A stretch of 64,000 nt of DNA, taken from assembly GCF_902806685.2 (NCBI RefSeq), contig NC_048549.1, positions 11,177,594 through 11,241,593 of the forward strand, in the 5' to 3' direction. Position 1 is the first letter of the stretch. The number at the start of each line of letters is the position of its first letter. Source of the stretch: Maniola hyperantus (Eukaryota; Arthropoda; Insecta; Lepidoptera; Nymphalidae). Positions 18,948 to 29,841 of the stretch are shown here, one piece after another. A program made the translations under genes and the position numbers. The notes below the pieces were generated by a model, which worked only from the letters and a program-made list of their open reading frames with translations, was not told the origin of the DNA and did not search any database.

Positions 18948-19152
18948 TAATATGATGAACACTCAAAGGAGTGACGCGTCAGGCAATTTACTGGATGATA
19001 TTCACACCTGTTGTTGCTTTTATGGTTATTATGTGCCCCGTCACATTGATCCGTCCTCCTATCAGTTAAGCCCTTGAAAGGAATAGGGATAAATCTAGTG
19101 GAACGGACTGTAATTCAAGTTAATTCTATTTCAAATTCAAAAGAAAAACAAT

Positions 19153-19558
19153 CGGCCAAGTGCGAGTCAGACTCACGCACCGAAAGTCCGTACAGTCGTA
19201 TTTTTTCGACGTTTTGCACGATAATGCATATAAATAAATAAAAATCTGTTTTTAGAATGTACAGGTAAACCCCTTTCATACGATACCCCACTTGGTATAG
19301 ATATCTTACTTTTAAATTTGAAAATACTAATTATTTGTTCATGAACACATTTTAATTTTTTTCACCAAATTCACGGTTTTCGGATTTATTCCTTAACTTG
19401 TGTTATAAGACCTAATACCTACCTACCAAACTTCATAATTCTAGGTCAACGGGAAGTACCCTATAGATTTTCTTGACAGCCACGACGGAAATACAGACAG
19501 ACAACAAAGTGATCTTATAAGGTTTCCTTTTTTATTTTGAGGTACGGAACCCTAAAAA
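19153..19558 (-). repeat. Unclassified dispersed repeat, family X
   Basis: Starts CGGCCAAGTGCGAGTCAG and ends GGTACGGAACCCTAAAAA. Other copies are at 21658-21838 (part), 25161-25591, 28151-28560, 38866-39233, 52323-52763 and 59717-60139. About 400-440 bp, no coding potential and no clear terminal repeat. The outermost 14 bases of one end (AGGGTTCCGTACC) reappear inverted about 25 bp inside. Confidence 0.8.
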
Positions 19559-19734
19559 TTTGGCAAATGCGTGTCAGAATACGCATAAGGTAGGGTTCTG
19601 CAGCCATGTAGGTATGTTGCTAAAAACTTTTTTTAGCAAAACTGTCAAGGAAACCTTACAATTATTTAAAAAACCTATTTAGCAAGCTACAAGTATCACT
19701 CAATGAACATAACTTTCTATCTTCTTTTTGTACC

Positions 19735-19875
19735 CATTCTACTCCCTCTACAACCTCTCGCACTGCCAAGGGTCACTGGTAGAGATCTCTCATAGATATA
19801 AGTGCTTCCCTGTCCACTTTTATTCTCCCTTTCTCTTTATTGTAAATGTTTTTGGTACAATTTAAATTAAATTAA
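19735..19875 (+). mobile_element. LINE 3' untranslated fragment
   Basis: CAAGGGTCACTGGTAGAGAT, then AAGTGCTTCCCTGTCC, then an AATTTAAATTAAATTAAATA tail. The phrase resembles LINE 3' ends (compare 18385). Confidence 0.5.
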
Positions 19876-19974
19876 ATAACTTCGAAAAGTTAGAGGTGCG
19901 TGCCTGGGCTCGAACACCCAACCTCTGATTAGGAGCCGGACGTCCTAAGTCCTAACCACTAGGCTAACAGCTAA
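19876..19974 (-). mobile_element. tRNA-derived SINE S1, head only
   Basis: On the minus strand it starts AGCTGTTAGCCTAGTGGTTA (A box) and reaches GTTCGAGCCCAGGCACGC (B box). Full-length copies are at 26937-27230 and 41945-42257. Confidence 0.75.
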
Positions 19975-20187
19975 GGTATATTATAGTACAAGAGAAATCC
20001 AAGGATATTTGTCACGAGCGTGAACATGAACTGGTATTGCATTAGTATATGAAATTGCAGAGTGCTGCGCTTTATCACCACTTGTTAGAGCCGCGGATCA
20101 TTTGTCTAAGAGCTTGCTATAAAGTTTATATGAAGAGGTGTAACCTCATTCTATAAAACCCGAGTTCAATATAGAGCCCCCATTAGC

Positions 20188-20312
20188 AACGGGTAAAGGA
20201 GTGGACTGAAAACCGAAAGGTAGACGATTCAAACCCTGCCCGTTGCACTATTGTCGTACCTACTCCTAGCACAAGCTTGACGCTTAGTTGGAGAGGAAAG
20301 AGGAATATTAGG
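20188..20312 (+). mobile_element. tRNA-derived SINE, second family (S2)
   Basis: AACGGGTAAAGGAGTGGACT, then GATTCAAACCCTGCCCGTTG (B box), then GTCGTACCTACTCCTAGCAC. A tRNA-like head with a SINE body; it cannot fold as a functional tRNA. Confidence 0.6.
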
Positions 20313-20334
20313 TATTTAACAATTGGTTCCTTTT

Positions 20335-20455
20335 ATGACGTAGGCACTCTAAGAAAAGGTTTTTGGGAAATTCAATCCATAAGGGGGTAAAAAGTGGATA
20401 ATTTGTGTGAAACTAGCTTTTGCTCGCGACTTCGTCCGCACGGAATACCTAAATC
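20335..20455. mobile_element. Abutting Helitron fragments
   Basis: 20335-20395 is the middle of H1 on the plus strand (TTATGACGTAGGCA ... AAGGGGGTAAAA). 20405-20455 is an H2 3' end on the minus strand (CTCGCGACTTCGTCCGCACG). Confidence 0.6.
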
Positions 20456-20646
20456 ATGTCTCTAGGACCAGCGGTTTAGGCTATCTTTTAATTATAAGTC
20501 AGTCAGGCAGGACTTTGAATTTTATGTATACAGATTAACTAATATTCATAAAATTGGTATTTGAGCTTTCGGTTTAAAATGAAGAAAAACCTGTTTTATG
20601 ATTTTTATATGTAGTTTCTAGGAGGTTCTATAATTAATCTAGATAT

Positions 20647-20862
20647 TATGAATAATATCTGTCCCGGCTGTAGGTACTCACGTGTTTAGTCGACGTTAGC
20701 CCGACTAGTTTTTACCGCGGCGCGTGCGCGAACTGACTCCCTTGAAAAAGGTCCCCGGATGGGTTCGAAACTAGTCGGGCTAACGTCGACTAAACACGTG
20801 AGTACAGCCGGGACAGATATTATTTATAATGGAAATCACTCACGGTAGTTTAAACGCTAAAA
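20647..20862 (-). mobile_element. Foldback element F1 (copy 1)
   Basis: Two long inverted arms start AATATCTGTCCCGGCTGTA and end TACAGCCGGGACAGATATT. Flanked by the 12-bp direct repeat TAATCTAGATAT (20635-20646, 20863-20874). The right side has an extra non-palindromic head (about 40 bp) that is also present in copy 2 (27747-28048), so it belongs to the element. Confidence 0.85.
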
Positions 20863-20874
20863 TAATCTAGATAT

Positions 20875-21395
20875 CTCTGAATTGAGAACTGTAGAACTGA
20901 GGATGTCTGTTCAAGGCTTTATATTATAACAGGCGTATTAAACTGCCGTTCCATAAATAAAATATGTAGAATTAATGCATTTTCAAACTAGATTAACCAA
21001 CCAAATATAATTAGCATTATCAATTTTAACGCCATTTTATTTCACGTGAAATTTGTTTACATTTGAGATTGGTTTAAATCGAAAATCCAATGGCAAGATC
21101 ATAATTTAATTGTATGTCGTTCGTAAATCGTATGATAGAAGCTGCTGCCTTGAGATTTAACATACCGCGCTCAAGTCGCGGATGACGACGACGACAACGT
21201 GTCTGCGATACCACAGACTGTTCCTATGGTGTCGGTGCGAGCTGCTCCGCGTCCGTCCGCAATATCACGTACCGTGGGAAGCCGGTATTAGGAATGCTCT
21301 ATCGATAACTTTAAAGAGATTTATGACCTCAAGCTATCAATATATTTTGCTGCTTGACTAGCAGATCTCCGACTTCAAAAATATAATTTAAAAAC
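20875..21395. other. Unassigned sequence
   Basis: 21170-21310 is less AT-rich (GATGACGACGACGACAACG, GCTGCTCCGCGTCCGTCCGC) but shows no open frame with splice signals. Nothing else is visible. Confidence 0.4.
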
Positions 21396-21655
21396 TCAAC
21401 AAATAGTTATAAGGGAATTCGATAAGAGCATAAAATCAAAAATATTATTAATCAATTTGCGAAATTCTCCCTCGTCAAGCACGAAACGGTTGACGGCAGC
21501 AAAGTGAATTTCACGGTTACGAGGCATTGCAGACTTTATGGCACCGTGCTCCATCAAATTCCATCGATATTTTTGTAATGAAAACAATTCAACAGATTGC
21601 CCGTGGGGTAGTCGTTTTAAAGTATAAAAGATGTAGACTATATAGAATTTAAAAA
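21396..21655 (-). other. Open stretch of unknown nature beside repeat X
   Basis: A minus-strand open frame runs from repeat X (21658-21838) into here. The non-repeat part reads LKRLPHGQSVELFSL, KYRWNLMEHGAIKSAMPRN and VNRFVLDEGEFRKLI. I do not recognise a family. It may be an old transposon remnant or chance. Confidence 0.2.
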
Positions 21656-21657
21656 AA

Positions 21658-21838
21658 ACCGGCCAAGTGCGAGTCAGGCTCGCGCAATGAGGGTTCCGTA
21701 CTACAGTCGTATTTTTTCGACATTTTGCACGATAATTCAAAAACTATGATGCATAAAAATAAATAAAAATCTGTTTTAGAATGTACAGGTGAAGACCTTT
21801 CATATGATACCCCAATTGATATAGTTATCAAGTGGGGT
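21658..21838 (-). repeat. Repeat X, truncated
   Basis: CCGGCCAAGTGCGAGTCAGG to GATATAGTTATCAAGTGGGG, about 45% of the family length. Confidence 0.75.
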
Positions 21839-22830
21839 AAAGAATAACTAATTAAGTTAATTAAAATACTAAATTGTTAGTTCATTACCACAATATAATA
21901 TAATAATTGTATTTTCAGGTACTAAAATAAACGGAAAGTGGCCTTATTACAAGAATAGAAGTATATTTTAGAGGAAATGAAGATGGACGCTCCCGGAATA
22001 GGTACTTTGTAACGAACATGGCGGGATATGGAAATCCTTTGCCAGTTATAATATATAGGAATAGAAGCACGTAGGTATCTAAGTATTATTCAGATTCAGA
22101 TTACAATTTAAACGTGCATCTCACATAAGTACCTACGATTATCTCAGGGTCGATTCATATTGACGCAGATTCGAAACGCATCGAAGCGACAATCTAAAAT
22201 TTTACACAGCGTAATGCACAAAATATAGACCATGCATCTTTTCTTCTGCGAACAGTTTGATGCTTACGAATTTGACGTTCAAATTAGACTCGACTCTGTG
22301 TCAGTGTTAATCAACCCTTATTATATTAAATGCCGTCGGCCAATGCACTAAAGTTTGATATATTTTGGAACATTTTAAAAAAGACGCATCGCTTCGCTTA
22401 GACTTTGCAGCTTCGCTTAGGCTTGAGCTTTATACGCGAACCAATCATATTATGATACAAACTCAAATCAAACCGTAGTATATGTCATGAAGAGAGTCAA
22501 ACTTTAAACATCCGGCTTGCCACGTTGCGTCGCGATTTAGTAGTATGTCTCTACCCTAACTTCGTGTTCACGGTGCGTGTAATTATTTACGTCACGGCTT
22601 ACCCTGTTTACCTACGGCGTTTAACCTGGTACCTCATAAAAAGCGTAGCTATATCCAAATAATTATAGCAAGGGCTATTAATTGTGGAATATTTTTATTT
22701 AATTTTGTTCTCCATATTATTTTTTAATAGTAGCTTATACATAGCTAGTCTTATACATGAAATATTTTTTAAGTGAATCAAATATAATGCGACTGACGTG
22801 ATTCGTAGCTACTAAACGTTGGAGGTTTTC
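21839..22830. other. Unassigned sequence
   Basis: AT-rich, no open frame of interest, no repeat I recognise. Confidence 0.4.
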
Positions 22831-22965
22831 CCCTCCAATTTTAATATGCGTACCTTCAAGTCAAGAGTGAATAGGTATCTACTAGACAAGCGCGCTCCAC
22901 CTTGGGCTGCAACATCACTTGTCAGCAGGCCTATTGCAGCCAAGCGCTAGGCTATAAATAAAAAT
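22831..22965 (+). pseudogene. LINE C-terminus and 3' end
   Basis: Translation TFKSRVNRYLLDKRAPPW is the end of a lepidopteran LINE polyprotein. The nucleotide phrase CTTCAAGTCAAGAGTGAATA recurs in reverse at 41673-41786 and 58692-58800. The AAAAATAAAAAAAAAC tail marks the 3' end. Confidence 0.6.
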
Positions 22966-23067
22966 AAAAAAAAACTTTGTTGCAACCAACAACGGATGTT
23001 GCGACGGAGCCAATCATTTCGTAAATCATTTCTAAACTTTCTATACACCTTTTACGGAGCTTTGAAT

Positions 23068-23441
23068 TAAAAATCTTAGCTTCTACAATCTGACTAGCTT
23101 GCTATAGCGTAGCTCTATCTATGGTTTAGTGACTGAAAGTAAGTTGTAGCCAACTGGGTCTAAAATTACCTCTTTGCTGCCTCAGAGATATATGACGCAG
23201 GTTTGAGTTGCGATCTATCCAATTATATCGTTAACCCTGATTGTACGAACCTGTACTAAAAATCCGAACTTTCACAATGTGACTATTAGCTTGCCATAGC
23301 ATAGCTCTATTGGTGGTCTATTGTCTTAACGTAAGTTGTAGCCGACGGGGTCTAAAATTACCTCTTTGCTGCCTCAGAGATATGTGACGGAGGTTTGAGT
23401 TGCGACCTATCCAATTATTTCGTTAACCCTGATTATACAAA
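23068..23441. repeat. Two-copy tandem repeat, unit about 187 bp
   Basis: Units 23068-23256 and 23257-23441 share AAATTACCTCTTTGCTGCCT and TTAACCCTGATT at equivalent places, with perhaps 12-15% divergence by eye. Non-coding. Confidence 0.85.
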
Positions 23442-23748
23442 CTACTGTTCCCTTTGCTCGAATTTGCATAGATATCTTTCTTCCGGTTACCTGTCTTCTT
23501 AGTAAATTTTAGATCATAGGAAAATCTACGGAAGTTGTTAACGAAATTAAGTTTCCATTTGACGACCTCCCTGGCTAGTGGTCTTTAAAGCGAGAGATCT
23601 CGGCAGGAGTAGGTATTTTGGAAATTTATAATTTCTAAACTAACTTTGGTATGGTCTGGTGAAAGACTTCGGTCGTGGCTTGTGACTGCCCGAATGGAAA
23701 AGCCATACTGCCAACCAGCAGCATGAAGCTAATGAAGTGGAATGAAGG

Positions 23749-23878
23749 TATAGTACGCGACAGGTCGAGATGACAATCGCCCTGCACACCGGCATAGCAA
23801 CCGCGCTAACACGGTGACGAGCGGGCACCCCCCCCTTCCTCATATCCCGGTTGCCATCTCAACCTGTCGCGGACTATA
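23749..23878. repeat. MITE family W
   Basis: Ends TATAGTACGCGACAGGTCG and ACCTGTCGCGGACTATA. The G/C-rich interior includes a C9 run. Confidence 0.85.
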
Positions 23879-24414
23879 GGTAGTTGGAATCTATTTATTT
23901 GCCAAGACATGATAAAAATATTACAACGAAAGTAAGGAGTGCTTTTTTGCTTCTATGACCTGTACGCTACTGCCGACAAGTTAAGTGATCTTGACTAATA
24001 TAATTCAAAAAGCTTGTATTAATTATGTGCACCTTTGTATAATATGCATTTAATTACTTATTTATTAACTAACTGTTAAATAGTTCGAAATTATATCGAT
24101 ACACAATAATAACAAGTTCTACTGAAAAATAGTGACCACAGCGTGTCCAACATAGCGCTATAAATTACACTTCAGTGTAACAAAAAATAATGGTTCAACC
24201 AAACAGCTCCTTAATTTTCCATCGACCGTCGTGAACAGAGAGTTGTCATATACTAGAGCAGCAATTTTCGGCAAAATAAACTCGCTGGTGTACAAGTTCA
24301 ACCGTAGTGCAGAGGAGAGGCTCATTATTAAGTAAATTGACACTGGATTTGTTTTTACTGTCTGTCAAAATATATTAAATCAATGTCAGACAACAAACTC
24401 AACAACTACATATT
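23879..24414. other. Unassigned sequence
   Basis: No gene, repeat or structure recognised. Confidence 0.4.
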
Positions 24415-24690
24415 TATTTAAAAAAGGATAAACTGACTCACTGACACTACAACGTACAATTCATACAGCTGAGTCCAGAAACTTGAGATTTTAGTTGCAG
24501 GTTTTTTAGAGGTAAGCACGGATTAGAGAGTGGAGGTAAGGTAGATTCCACTAAGAATTTTTAGAAATTCCATCAGAATGAATGCATGTAGCCGCTGGAT
24601 TTAGACTTTTAAGAATTTTTCACCGTTTTTTTAAAACTAGTAGGGCAACGGAGCTCTACCTTATGCGTATTCTGACACGCAATTGACTAG
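24415..24690. repeat. Degenerate dispersed repeat
   Basis: GGATAAACTGACTCACTGAC resembles the start of Helitron-type elements. The far end, ACCTTATGCGTATTCTGACA, is the reverse complement of 19572-19591, so a second family ends here. Confidence 0.4.
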
Positions 24691-24902
24691 TTTTTTGATG
24701 TCTCATGTAATGAGGTCTACCGCTCCAATGCTTTAACTCAATGGTTTTACGCGTCCAAACATACTGGACCTATGCATACATTTGTAGGCGCGCGTCACGG
24801 AATCTAAACACGCGATTGTTTCTACTACAGCCGATGTCAAACTTGTTGGACCATTCACCATCATATTTCCAGTCAATTAGTACCTCCTTAGTCCTTAGTC
24901 TA

Positions 24903-25664
24903 TACAGGGTGTAACCAGAACGCTAGCAAGAACTTAGCGTTATTGTTATACTACCTAAACACAATTCAATACCAATAACCATTTGCCTCATTTGGTAGTT
25001 TTAGTGATTTAGTATCTTTCAAACCCGCAATGTATAGCGTGCAAAACTTGAGTAAATGCCCACTTACGACGCGGCATTGACGTCAGATGTTGTATTTGCA
25101 ATATATCGTAAATTTTTACAAAATCATAGGAATTTTTTTATTTATTTTTTCAGGTTTTTTAGGGTTCCGTACCTAAAAAGGAAAAACGGAACCCTTATAT
25201 GATCACTTTGTTGTCTGTCTGTCTGTCTGTCTGTCGGTCTGTCAAGAAACCTACAAGGTAGTTCCCGTTGACCTAGAATCATGAAATTTGGCAGGTAGGT
25301 AGGTCTTATAGCTGACATTAGGGGAAAAATCTGAAAACCGTGAATTTGTGGTTACATGACACCAAAAAAAAATTGTGGTCATAAACTAATTATTAGTATT
25401 TGCAATTTTCGAAGTAAGATAACTATATCATGTGGGGTATCATATGAAAGGGCTTCATCTGTACATTCTAAAAAGATTTTTATTTATTTTTATGCATCAT
25501 AGTTTTTGAATTATCGTGCAAAATATCGAACAATACGACTGTAGTACGGCACCCTCGTTGTGCGAGCCTGAATCGCACTTGACCGGTTTTTATGGTATCA
25601 TATCAGTAATCATCAATACTATCACCTGTCTTCGTTTTTGCCAGCGTTCTGGTTACAACCTGTA
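24903..25664 (+). mobile_element. TIR element Y carrying repeat X
   Basis: Terminal inverted repeats ACAGGGTGTAACCAGAACGC and GCGTTCTGGTTACAACCTGT flanked by TA. A copy without X is at 31643-32009. Repeat X occupies 25161-25591 inside it. No transposase. Confidence 0.8.
25161..25591 (+). repeat. Repeat X inside element Y
   Basis: AGGGTTCCGTACCTAAAAAG to CACTTGACCGGTTTTT, including a (GTCT)n stretch. Confidence 0.85.
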
Positions 25665-25843
25665 TATATAAAAGGAAAAGCTGACTGACTGACTGATCTA
25701 TCAATGTACAGTTCAAACTACTAGACTATTATAATGTAGACATCCGCTAAGAAAGGATTTTTGAAAATTCAACCCTAAAGGAGGTAAAATAGGGGTTTTA
25801 AATTTGTGTAGTCCACGCGGACGAATTCGTGGGCATAAACTAG
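25663..25843 (+). mobile_element. Helitron H1 with internal deletion
   Basis: Starts TATATATAAAAGGAAAAGC directly at the end of element Y. It lacks about 45 bp in the middle (after ACTACTAGAC) and ends CTAG at 25840-25843. Confidence 0.85.
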
Positions 25844-26582
25844 TATCTAATAAGACGTGTGAAATCGTCATTCAAGCAACTTGAGACCCAAGGGTCCATT
25901 GATTCTTCAAACTAGGTACCCCGCCCGTTGCTATTCAGCTTTCGCAAACCGTTAGACAGTCGCGTCGGTTACTCTAGAAAAGAAGTTATTCAACGTATCC
26001 ATTTCTGATTTGAACAAGTAGAGAAACTCCAACCGCATTGCCCGCTGAGCGAGCTTACAAGGCTATAATAATAAGAAATACTTAATAATCACTCTTAAGA
26101 CGAGGGTAATTAAAAATCACCATCAAAGTTGTACTACTGCAAGGTAATGAAAGATTTCCTTATTCGAATAGCTACATGTTAAAATTATTTCAAGCAGACT
26201 TTTTTGAATCGAATGATGGAAGTAAATACAAAATATCCTGTATTAATACAAAGAAAAGGAACATGATTGTAACACAAAAAAGGGGTCCCACGTACGCGAC
26301 GAGCAAGACGAACCAAATAGAATCATATAGTACGTAATATAAACGTTACCGAAGCCGAAAGTAATAAAGGTCACCATATGTGTGACGTAATAAGCCTCCT
26401 GCAACGTGACTGAATCGCTGTCCTTATTGGAACATGTTAATAATAATTTGGGTGGATACATCTGTTCCTGACGACATTCGTATTTTCAGTTCGGAAAACC
26501 CTATTTTTGCAGTTTTTAAAGTTCTTGCGGGCCATCCCCTACTAGATTCATATCTACTATACAATCTGCATGTTATCTGTAA
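25844..26582. other. Mostly unassigned; short RTE-like LINE fragment
   Basis: 26006-26055 (TTTCTGATTTGAACAAGTAG, AGAAACTCCAA) matches on the minus strand the RTE-like segment seen at 54895-54945. The rest shows nothing. Confidence 0.4.
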
Positions 26583-26815
26583 GGTATATACAAAGGAAAA
26601 GCTGATTGATTAACTGACTGACTGACTGACTGACTGATCTATTAACGCACAGCTCAAACTACTGGACTTATCGAGCTGAAATTTGGCATGCAGATAGCTA
26701 TTATGACGTACACATCCGCTAAAAAAGGATTTTGGAAAATTGAATCCCTAAAGGTGTAAAACAGGGGTTTGAAATTTGTGTACTCCACGTGGACGAAGTC
26801 GCGGGCATAAGCTGG
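26583..26815 (+). mobile_element. Helitron H1, full length
   Basis: AT-rich start, (TGAC)n, core GAGCTGAAATTTGGCATGCA, terminal hairpin ACGTGGACGAAGTCGCG, then CTGG|T. Confidence 0.88.
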
Positions 26816-26936
26816 TCATAGTATACAGCAGTTGTTATAGTAAGTATTAAACATTAGTTTAGTTTTTACATCTATTAACATTAGCATGTTGGTGACGCGA
26901 TCTTGAAGTTTTACTCATCCCAAAAATACCCAACGC

Positions 26937-27230
26937 GATCGCCGGCTCACTACAGAGCAAGGGTCTCCTCTCAGAGTGAGAAGGGTTTTGGCCAAAATCT
27001 AGCACGCTGGCCATGTGCGGATTGGTAGACTTCACACAACTTTGAGAACATTATAGAGAACTCTCAGGCATGCAGGTTTCCTTACGATGTTTTCTTTCAT
27101 CGTTAAAGCAAGTGATATTTAATTACTTAAAAAGTTAAAACACACGAAAAATTAGAGGTGCGTGCCCGGGATCGAACCCCTGACCTCCGATTAGAAGGCA
27201 GCCGTCCAAACCACTAGGCTATCACAGCTT
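26937..27230 (-). mobile_element. tRNA-derived SINE S1, full length
   Basis: Minus strand: AAGCTGTGATAGCCTAGTGG (A box), GGGTTCGATCCCGGGCACGC (B box), body with TTAACGATGAAAGAAAACAT, and the 3' phrase GAGTGAGAAGG. These would be transcribed by RNA polymerase III and moved by a partner LINE. Confidence 0.85.
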
Positions 27231-27650
27231 CTACAGTAAGATGTTCGGCTTGTAATGCTGATATTGATAAGCTTTTCTAAGCTATTTTGTGAAACAGACG
27301 AGGTATTAATATTTAGCTACCGAGTATATCTCAGTATTAAACTTCGCAGGCCCTACACCTAGTCCTAACTCACCCGCTGGCGTAGTGCAACCTCGCCTAT
27401 ATTTCACGATGATCTATATCCTCTATTAGGGAGGAATTTCAAGCGAAACTCAAGACGTTACGTGAAACTGTTTAATCTTGGCACATTAATAAAAACTGAG
27501 ATTCTGCTGTGGCGATGTGAAAGAGGATTTACGAGTTACTTTGTTATTTCTGAATAAATTACACGGGCAATTTGCTCCCTTTCTGAAAACTACTTGGGCG
27601 AAAGTTATTTTTATTAGAACAGATGGCTCAAACAACCTTTTATTGAATAA
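27231..27650. other. Unassigned sequence
   Basis: No recognisable feature. Confidence 0.4.
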
Positions 27651-27705
27651 CTAGCTTATGCCCGCAACTTTGTCCGCGTGGATTTTACAAATTTCAAACC
27701 AAAAA
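27651..27705 (-). mobile_element. Helitron H1 3'-end fragment
   Basis: CTAGCTTATGCCCGCAACTT and the GTCCGCGTGG hairpin arm only. Confidence 0.65.
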
Positions 27706-27746
27706 TATTTTTATTTTGATGATTCGTACTTGTACAAAATTAAGTT

Positions 27747-28048
27747 TTAGCGTTTAAACTACCGTAGTGATTTCCATTATAAATAATATCTGTCCCGGCT
27801 GTACTCACGTGTTTAGTCAACGTTAGCCCGACTAGTTTCGAACCCATCCGGGGTCCCTTTTCAAGGGAGTCAGTTCGCGCACGCGCCGCGGTTTTGACTG
27901 CGGGCCGCGCGTGCCGCTGCCCGTAGAGCCCGTTGTGAGGGTGGCTGAAACTGACTTCCTTGAAAAAAGGACCCCGGATGGGTTCGAAACTAGTCGGGCT
28001 AACGTCGACTAAACACGTGAGTACAGCCGGGACAGATAGGTATTATTT
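27747..28048 (+). mobile_element. Foldback element F1 (copy 2)
   Basis: Arms of roughly 95 bp pair across a GC-rich centre (CGCACGCGCCGCGG, GGGCCGCGCGTGCCGC). It carries the same head as copy 1 (TTAGCGTTTAAACTACCGT). Flanked by the 11-bp direct repeat AAAATTAAGTT (27736-27746, 28049-28059). A decayed half copy is at 43837-43905. Confidence 0.87.
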
Positions 28049-28150
28049 AAAATTAAGTTAACTTGAAAAAAAATCTATTCTATTCAATAGAAAATCTGAC
28101 AGATTTAAAATAAATACGCTTATAACGCAAGTTTTAAAGGTTAGTTAAAA

Positions 28151-28560
28151 CCGGCCAAGTGCGAATCAGACTTGCTCACCGTGGGTTCCGAACTACAATC
28201 GTATTTTGTCGACATTTTGCACGATAGATCAAAAACTATTATGGTTAAAAATAAATAAAAATCTATTTTAAAATGTACAGGAAAAATCCTTTCATATAAT
28301 ATCCCACTTGATATAGTTATGTTACGTTGAAAGTTGAAAATGCTAATTATTTTTCATTAACATATTTTAATTTTTTTCTTGCGATGTAACCACAAATTCA
28401 CGGTTTTCAGATTTTTCCCCTCATGTCTGCTATAAGACTTACCTATCTGCCAAATTTCATGATTCTAGGTTAACAGGAAGTACCCTGTAGGTTTCTTGAC
28501 AGACAACAAAGTAATCCTATAAGGGTTCCGTTTTTCCTTTTTAGGTACGGAACCCTAAAA
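28151..28560 (-). repeat. Repeat X
   Basis: CCGGCCAAGTGCGAATCAG to TACGGAACCCTAAAA. Confidence 0.82.
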
Positions 28561-28561
28561 A

Positions 28562-28705
28562 AAAAAACCTATGATTTTGTTAAACTTTACGATATATTGC
28601 AGATACAACATCTGACGTCAATGCCGCGTCGTAAGTGGGGCATTTACTCAAGTTTCGCACGCTATACATTGCGTTTTTCCTTTTGAGGTACGGAAACCTA
28701 AAAAT
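28562..28705 (-). mobile_element. Fragment of element Y joined to X
   Basis: The reverse of 25025-25160 (GACGTCAATGCCGCGTCGTA, CGCTATACATTGCG). It meets X at the same junction as in 24903-25664, then ends in another scrap of X (GAGGTACGGAAACC). Confidence 0.75.
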
Positions 28706-29035
28706 GTTTCTATTCAATTCAATAGGAAATCTGTCGGCTTTGAAATAAACACGCGTTCAACGCAAGTTTTAAAGGTTTGTTAAAAAACACAATGTAAGTA
28801 AGTTTCAGCATAGTCATCTTTCCAAGCGTTTGACCCCATGAGACAACAAGCCGCCTCTTTACCGGGACAGATAAGGCAGGCTTTCTATGCACCTACACTC
28901 ATTAACTCCACCAAAGTAAACTATGCATGTATCGTGTTTACATCTCCTTTCAGTTTTCTAAGCCTTCGTGGTCTATACTTTAGCTTAAGACTAGCTTACA
29001 CTCGACTAAAAGTCGCTATACACTTTATAAAGAAA
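28706..29035. other. Unassigned sequence with a phrase repeated at 29610
   Basis: GTTTACATCTCCTTTCAG occurs at 28938 and again near 29612. It looks like a polypyrimidine-AG splice acceptor but has no supporting exon, so I list it only as a short repeat. Confidence 0.3.
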
Positions 29036-29334
29036 TAGCTTTTGCACGCAACTTCGTCCGCGTAGACTACACAAATTTCAAACCCCTATTTCACCCCTTT
29101 AGGGGCTGAAATGAATTTTCAAAAATACTTTCTTAGCGGATGCCTACGTCATAATTGCTTCTTCACTCTGGGCTGGTTTCCGCACTTAAACGTTTCCGTC
29201 TGTTGTGCGTGTCATAATAGCTATCTGCATGCAAAATTTCAGCCCGATCCGTCCAGTTATTTGAGCTGTGCGTTGATAGATTAGTCAGTCAGTCAGTCAA
29301 TCAGTCAGTCACCTTTTCCTTTTATATATTTGGA
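29036..29334 (-). mobile_element. Helitron H1 with a 56-bp foreign insert
   Basis: A normal H1 on the minus strand except that 29156-29211 (TGCTTCTTCACTCTGGGCTG ... GTTGTGCGTG) is absent from other copies. It is flanked by TCATAAT on both sides (29149-29155, 29212-29218). Confidence 0.8.
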
Positions 29335-29363
29335 TACATGAATATGTCAGAGTACATACCTAC

Positions 29364-29395
29364 TATAGTTCGCGACAGGTCAAGATGGCAATAAT
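29364..29395 (+). repeat. MITE W, one end only
   Basis: TATAGTTCGCGACAGGTCAA then GATGGCAAT, after which the sequence leaves the family. Confidence 0.6.
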
Positions 29396-29841
29396 GTGCC
29401 TAATGCATTGTTTTTCTGGTCAAAACATCTCCGCATTATTGCCTTTCTAATGTAACCAGTTTAAGGCACATCGGTTGAATGGTTTAAAAGACAATAACGG
29501 GCATAGGTAGATTTTTTTTTTGTGTTTTGTATATTAGGCTTTTTAAATGCGACCAGGTAAAAAGTTTTACAACAAAAATTCTTTAGTATGCAGTTCAACG
29601 TACCTATCTTGTTTACATCTCCTTTCAGCGCTGTCAAAGTCTCGGCTGAAGTGTAGGCTTACACGGGCCTCTATCGAGCGCTGTGTCGATTCAATCCCGT
29701 TCACCTTTGAAGGCGTTGCCTATTCACATAGCGGTGGTCAAAGGTCAAAGGATACACGACGCTTTTTTGGCAAACTTTAGTTTAAAATTCACTAGAATTT
29801 TTTTCAATTGACTATTACGTGGTTATTGATTAATAGCTGTA
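29396..29841. other. Unassigned sequence
   Basis: Nothing recognised apart from the phrase shared with 28938. Confidence 0.35.

Noticed and set aside
18735..18950. Open frame ending in poly-Gly
   Set aside because: Product of a LINE scrap followed by the G32 run.
26937..27230. tRNA gene
   Set aside because: A and B boxes are present but the acceptor and T stems do not pair and a SINE body follows. The same applies to 19876, 20188, 41945 and 62297.
28935..29640. Splice acceptor and exon (ACATCTCCTTTCAG)
   Set aside because: Occurs twice in unrelated context with no downstream conserved frame or donor.
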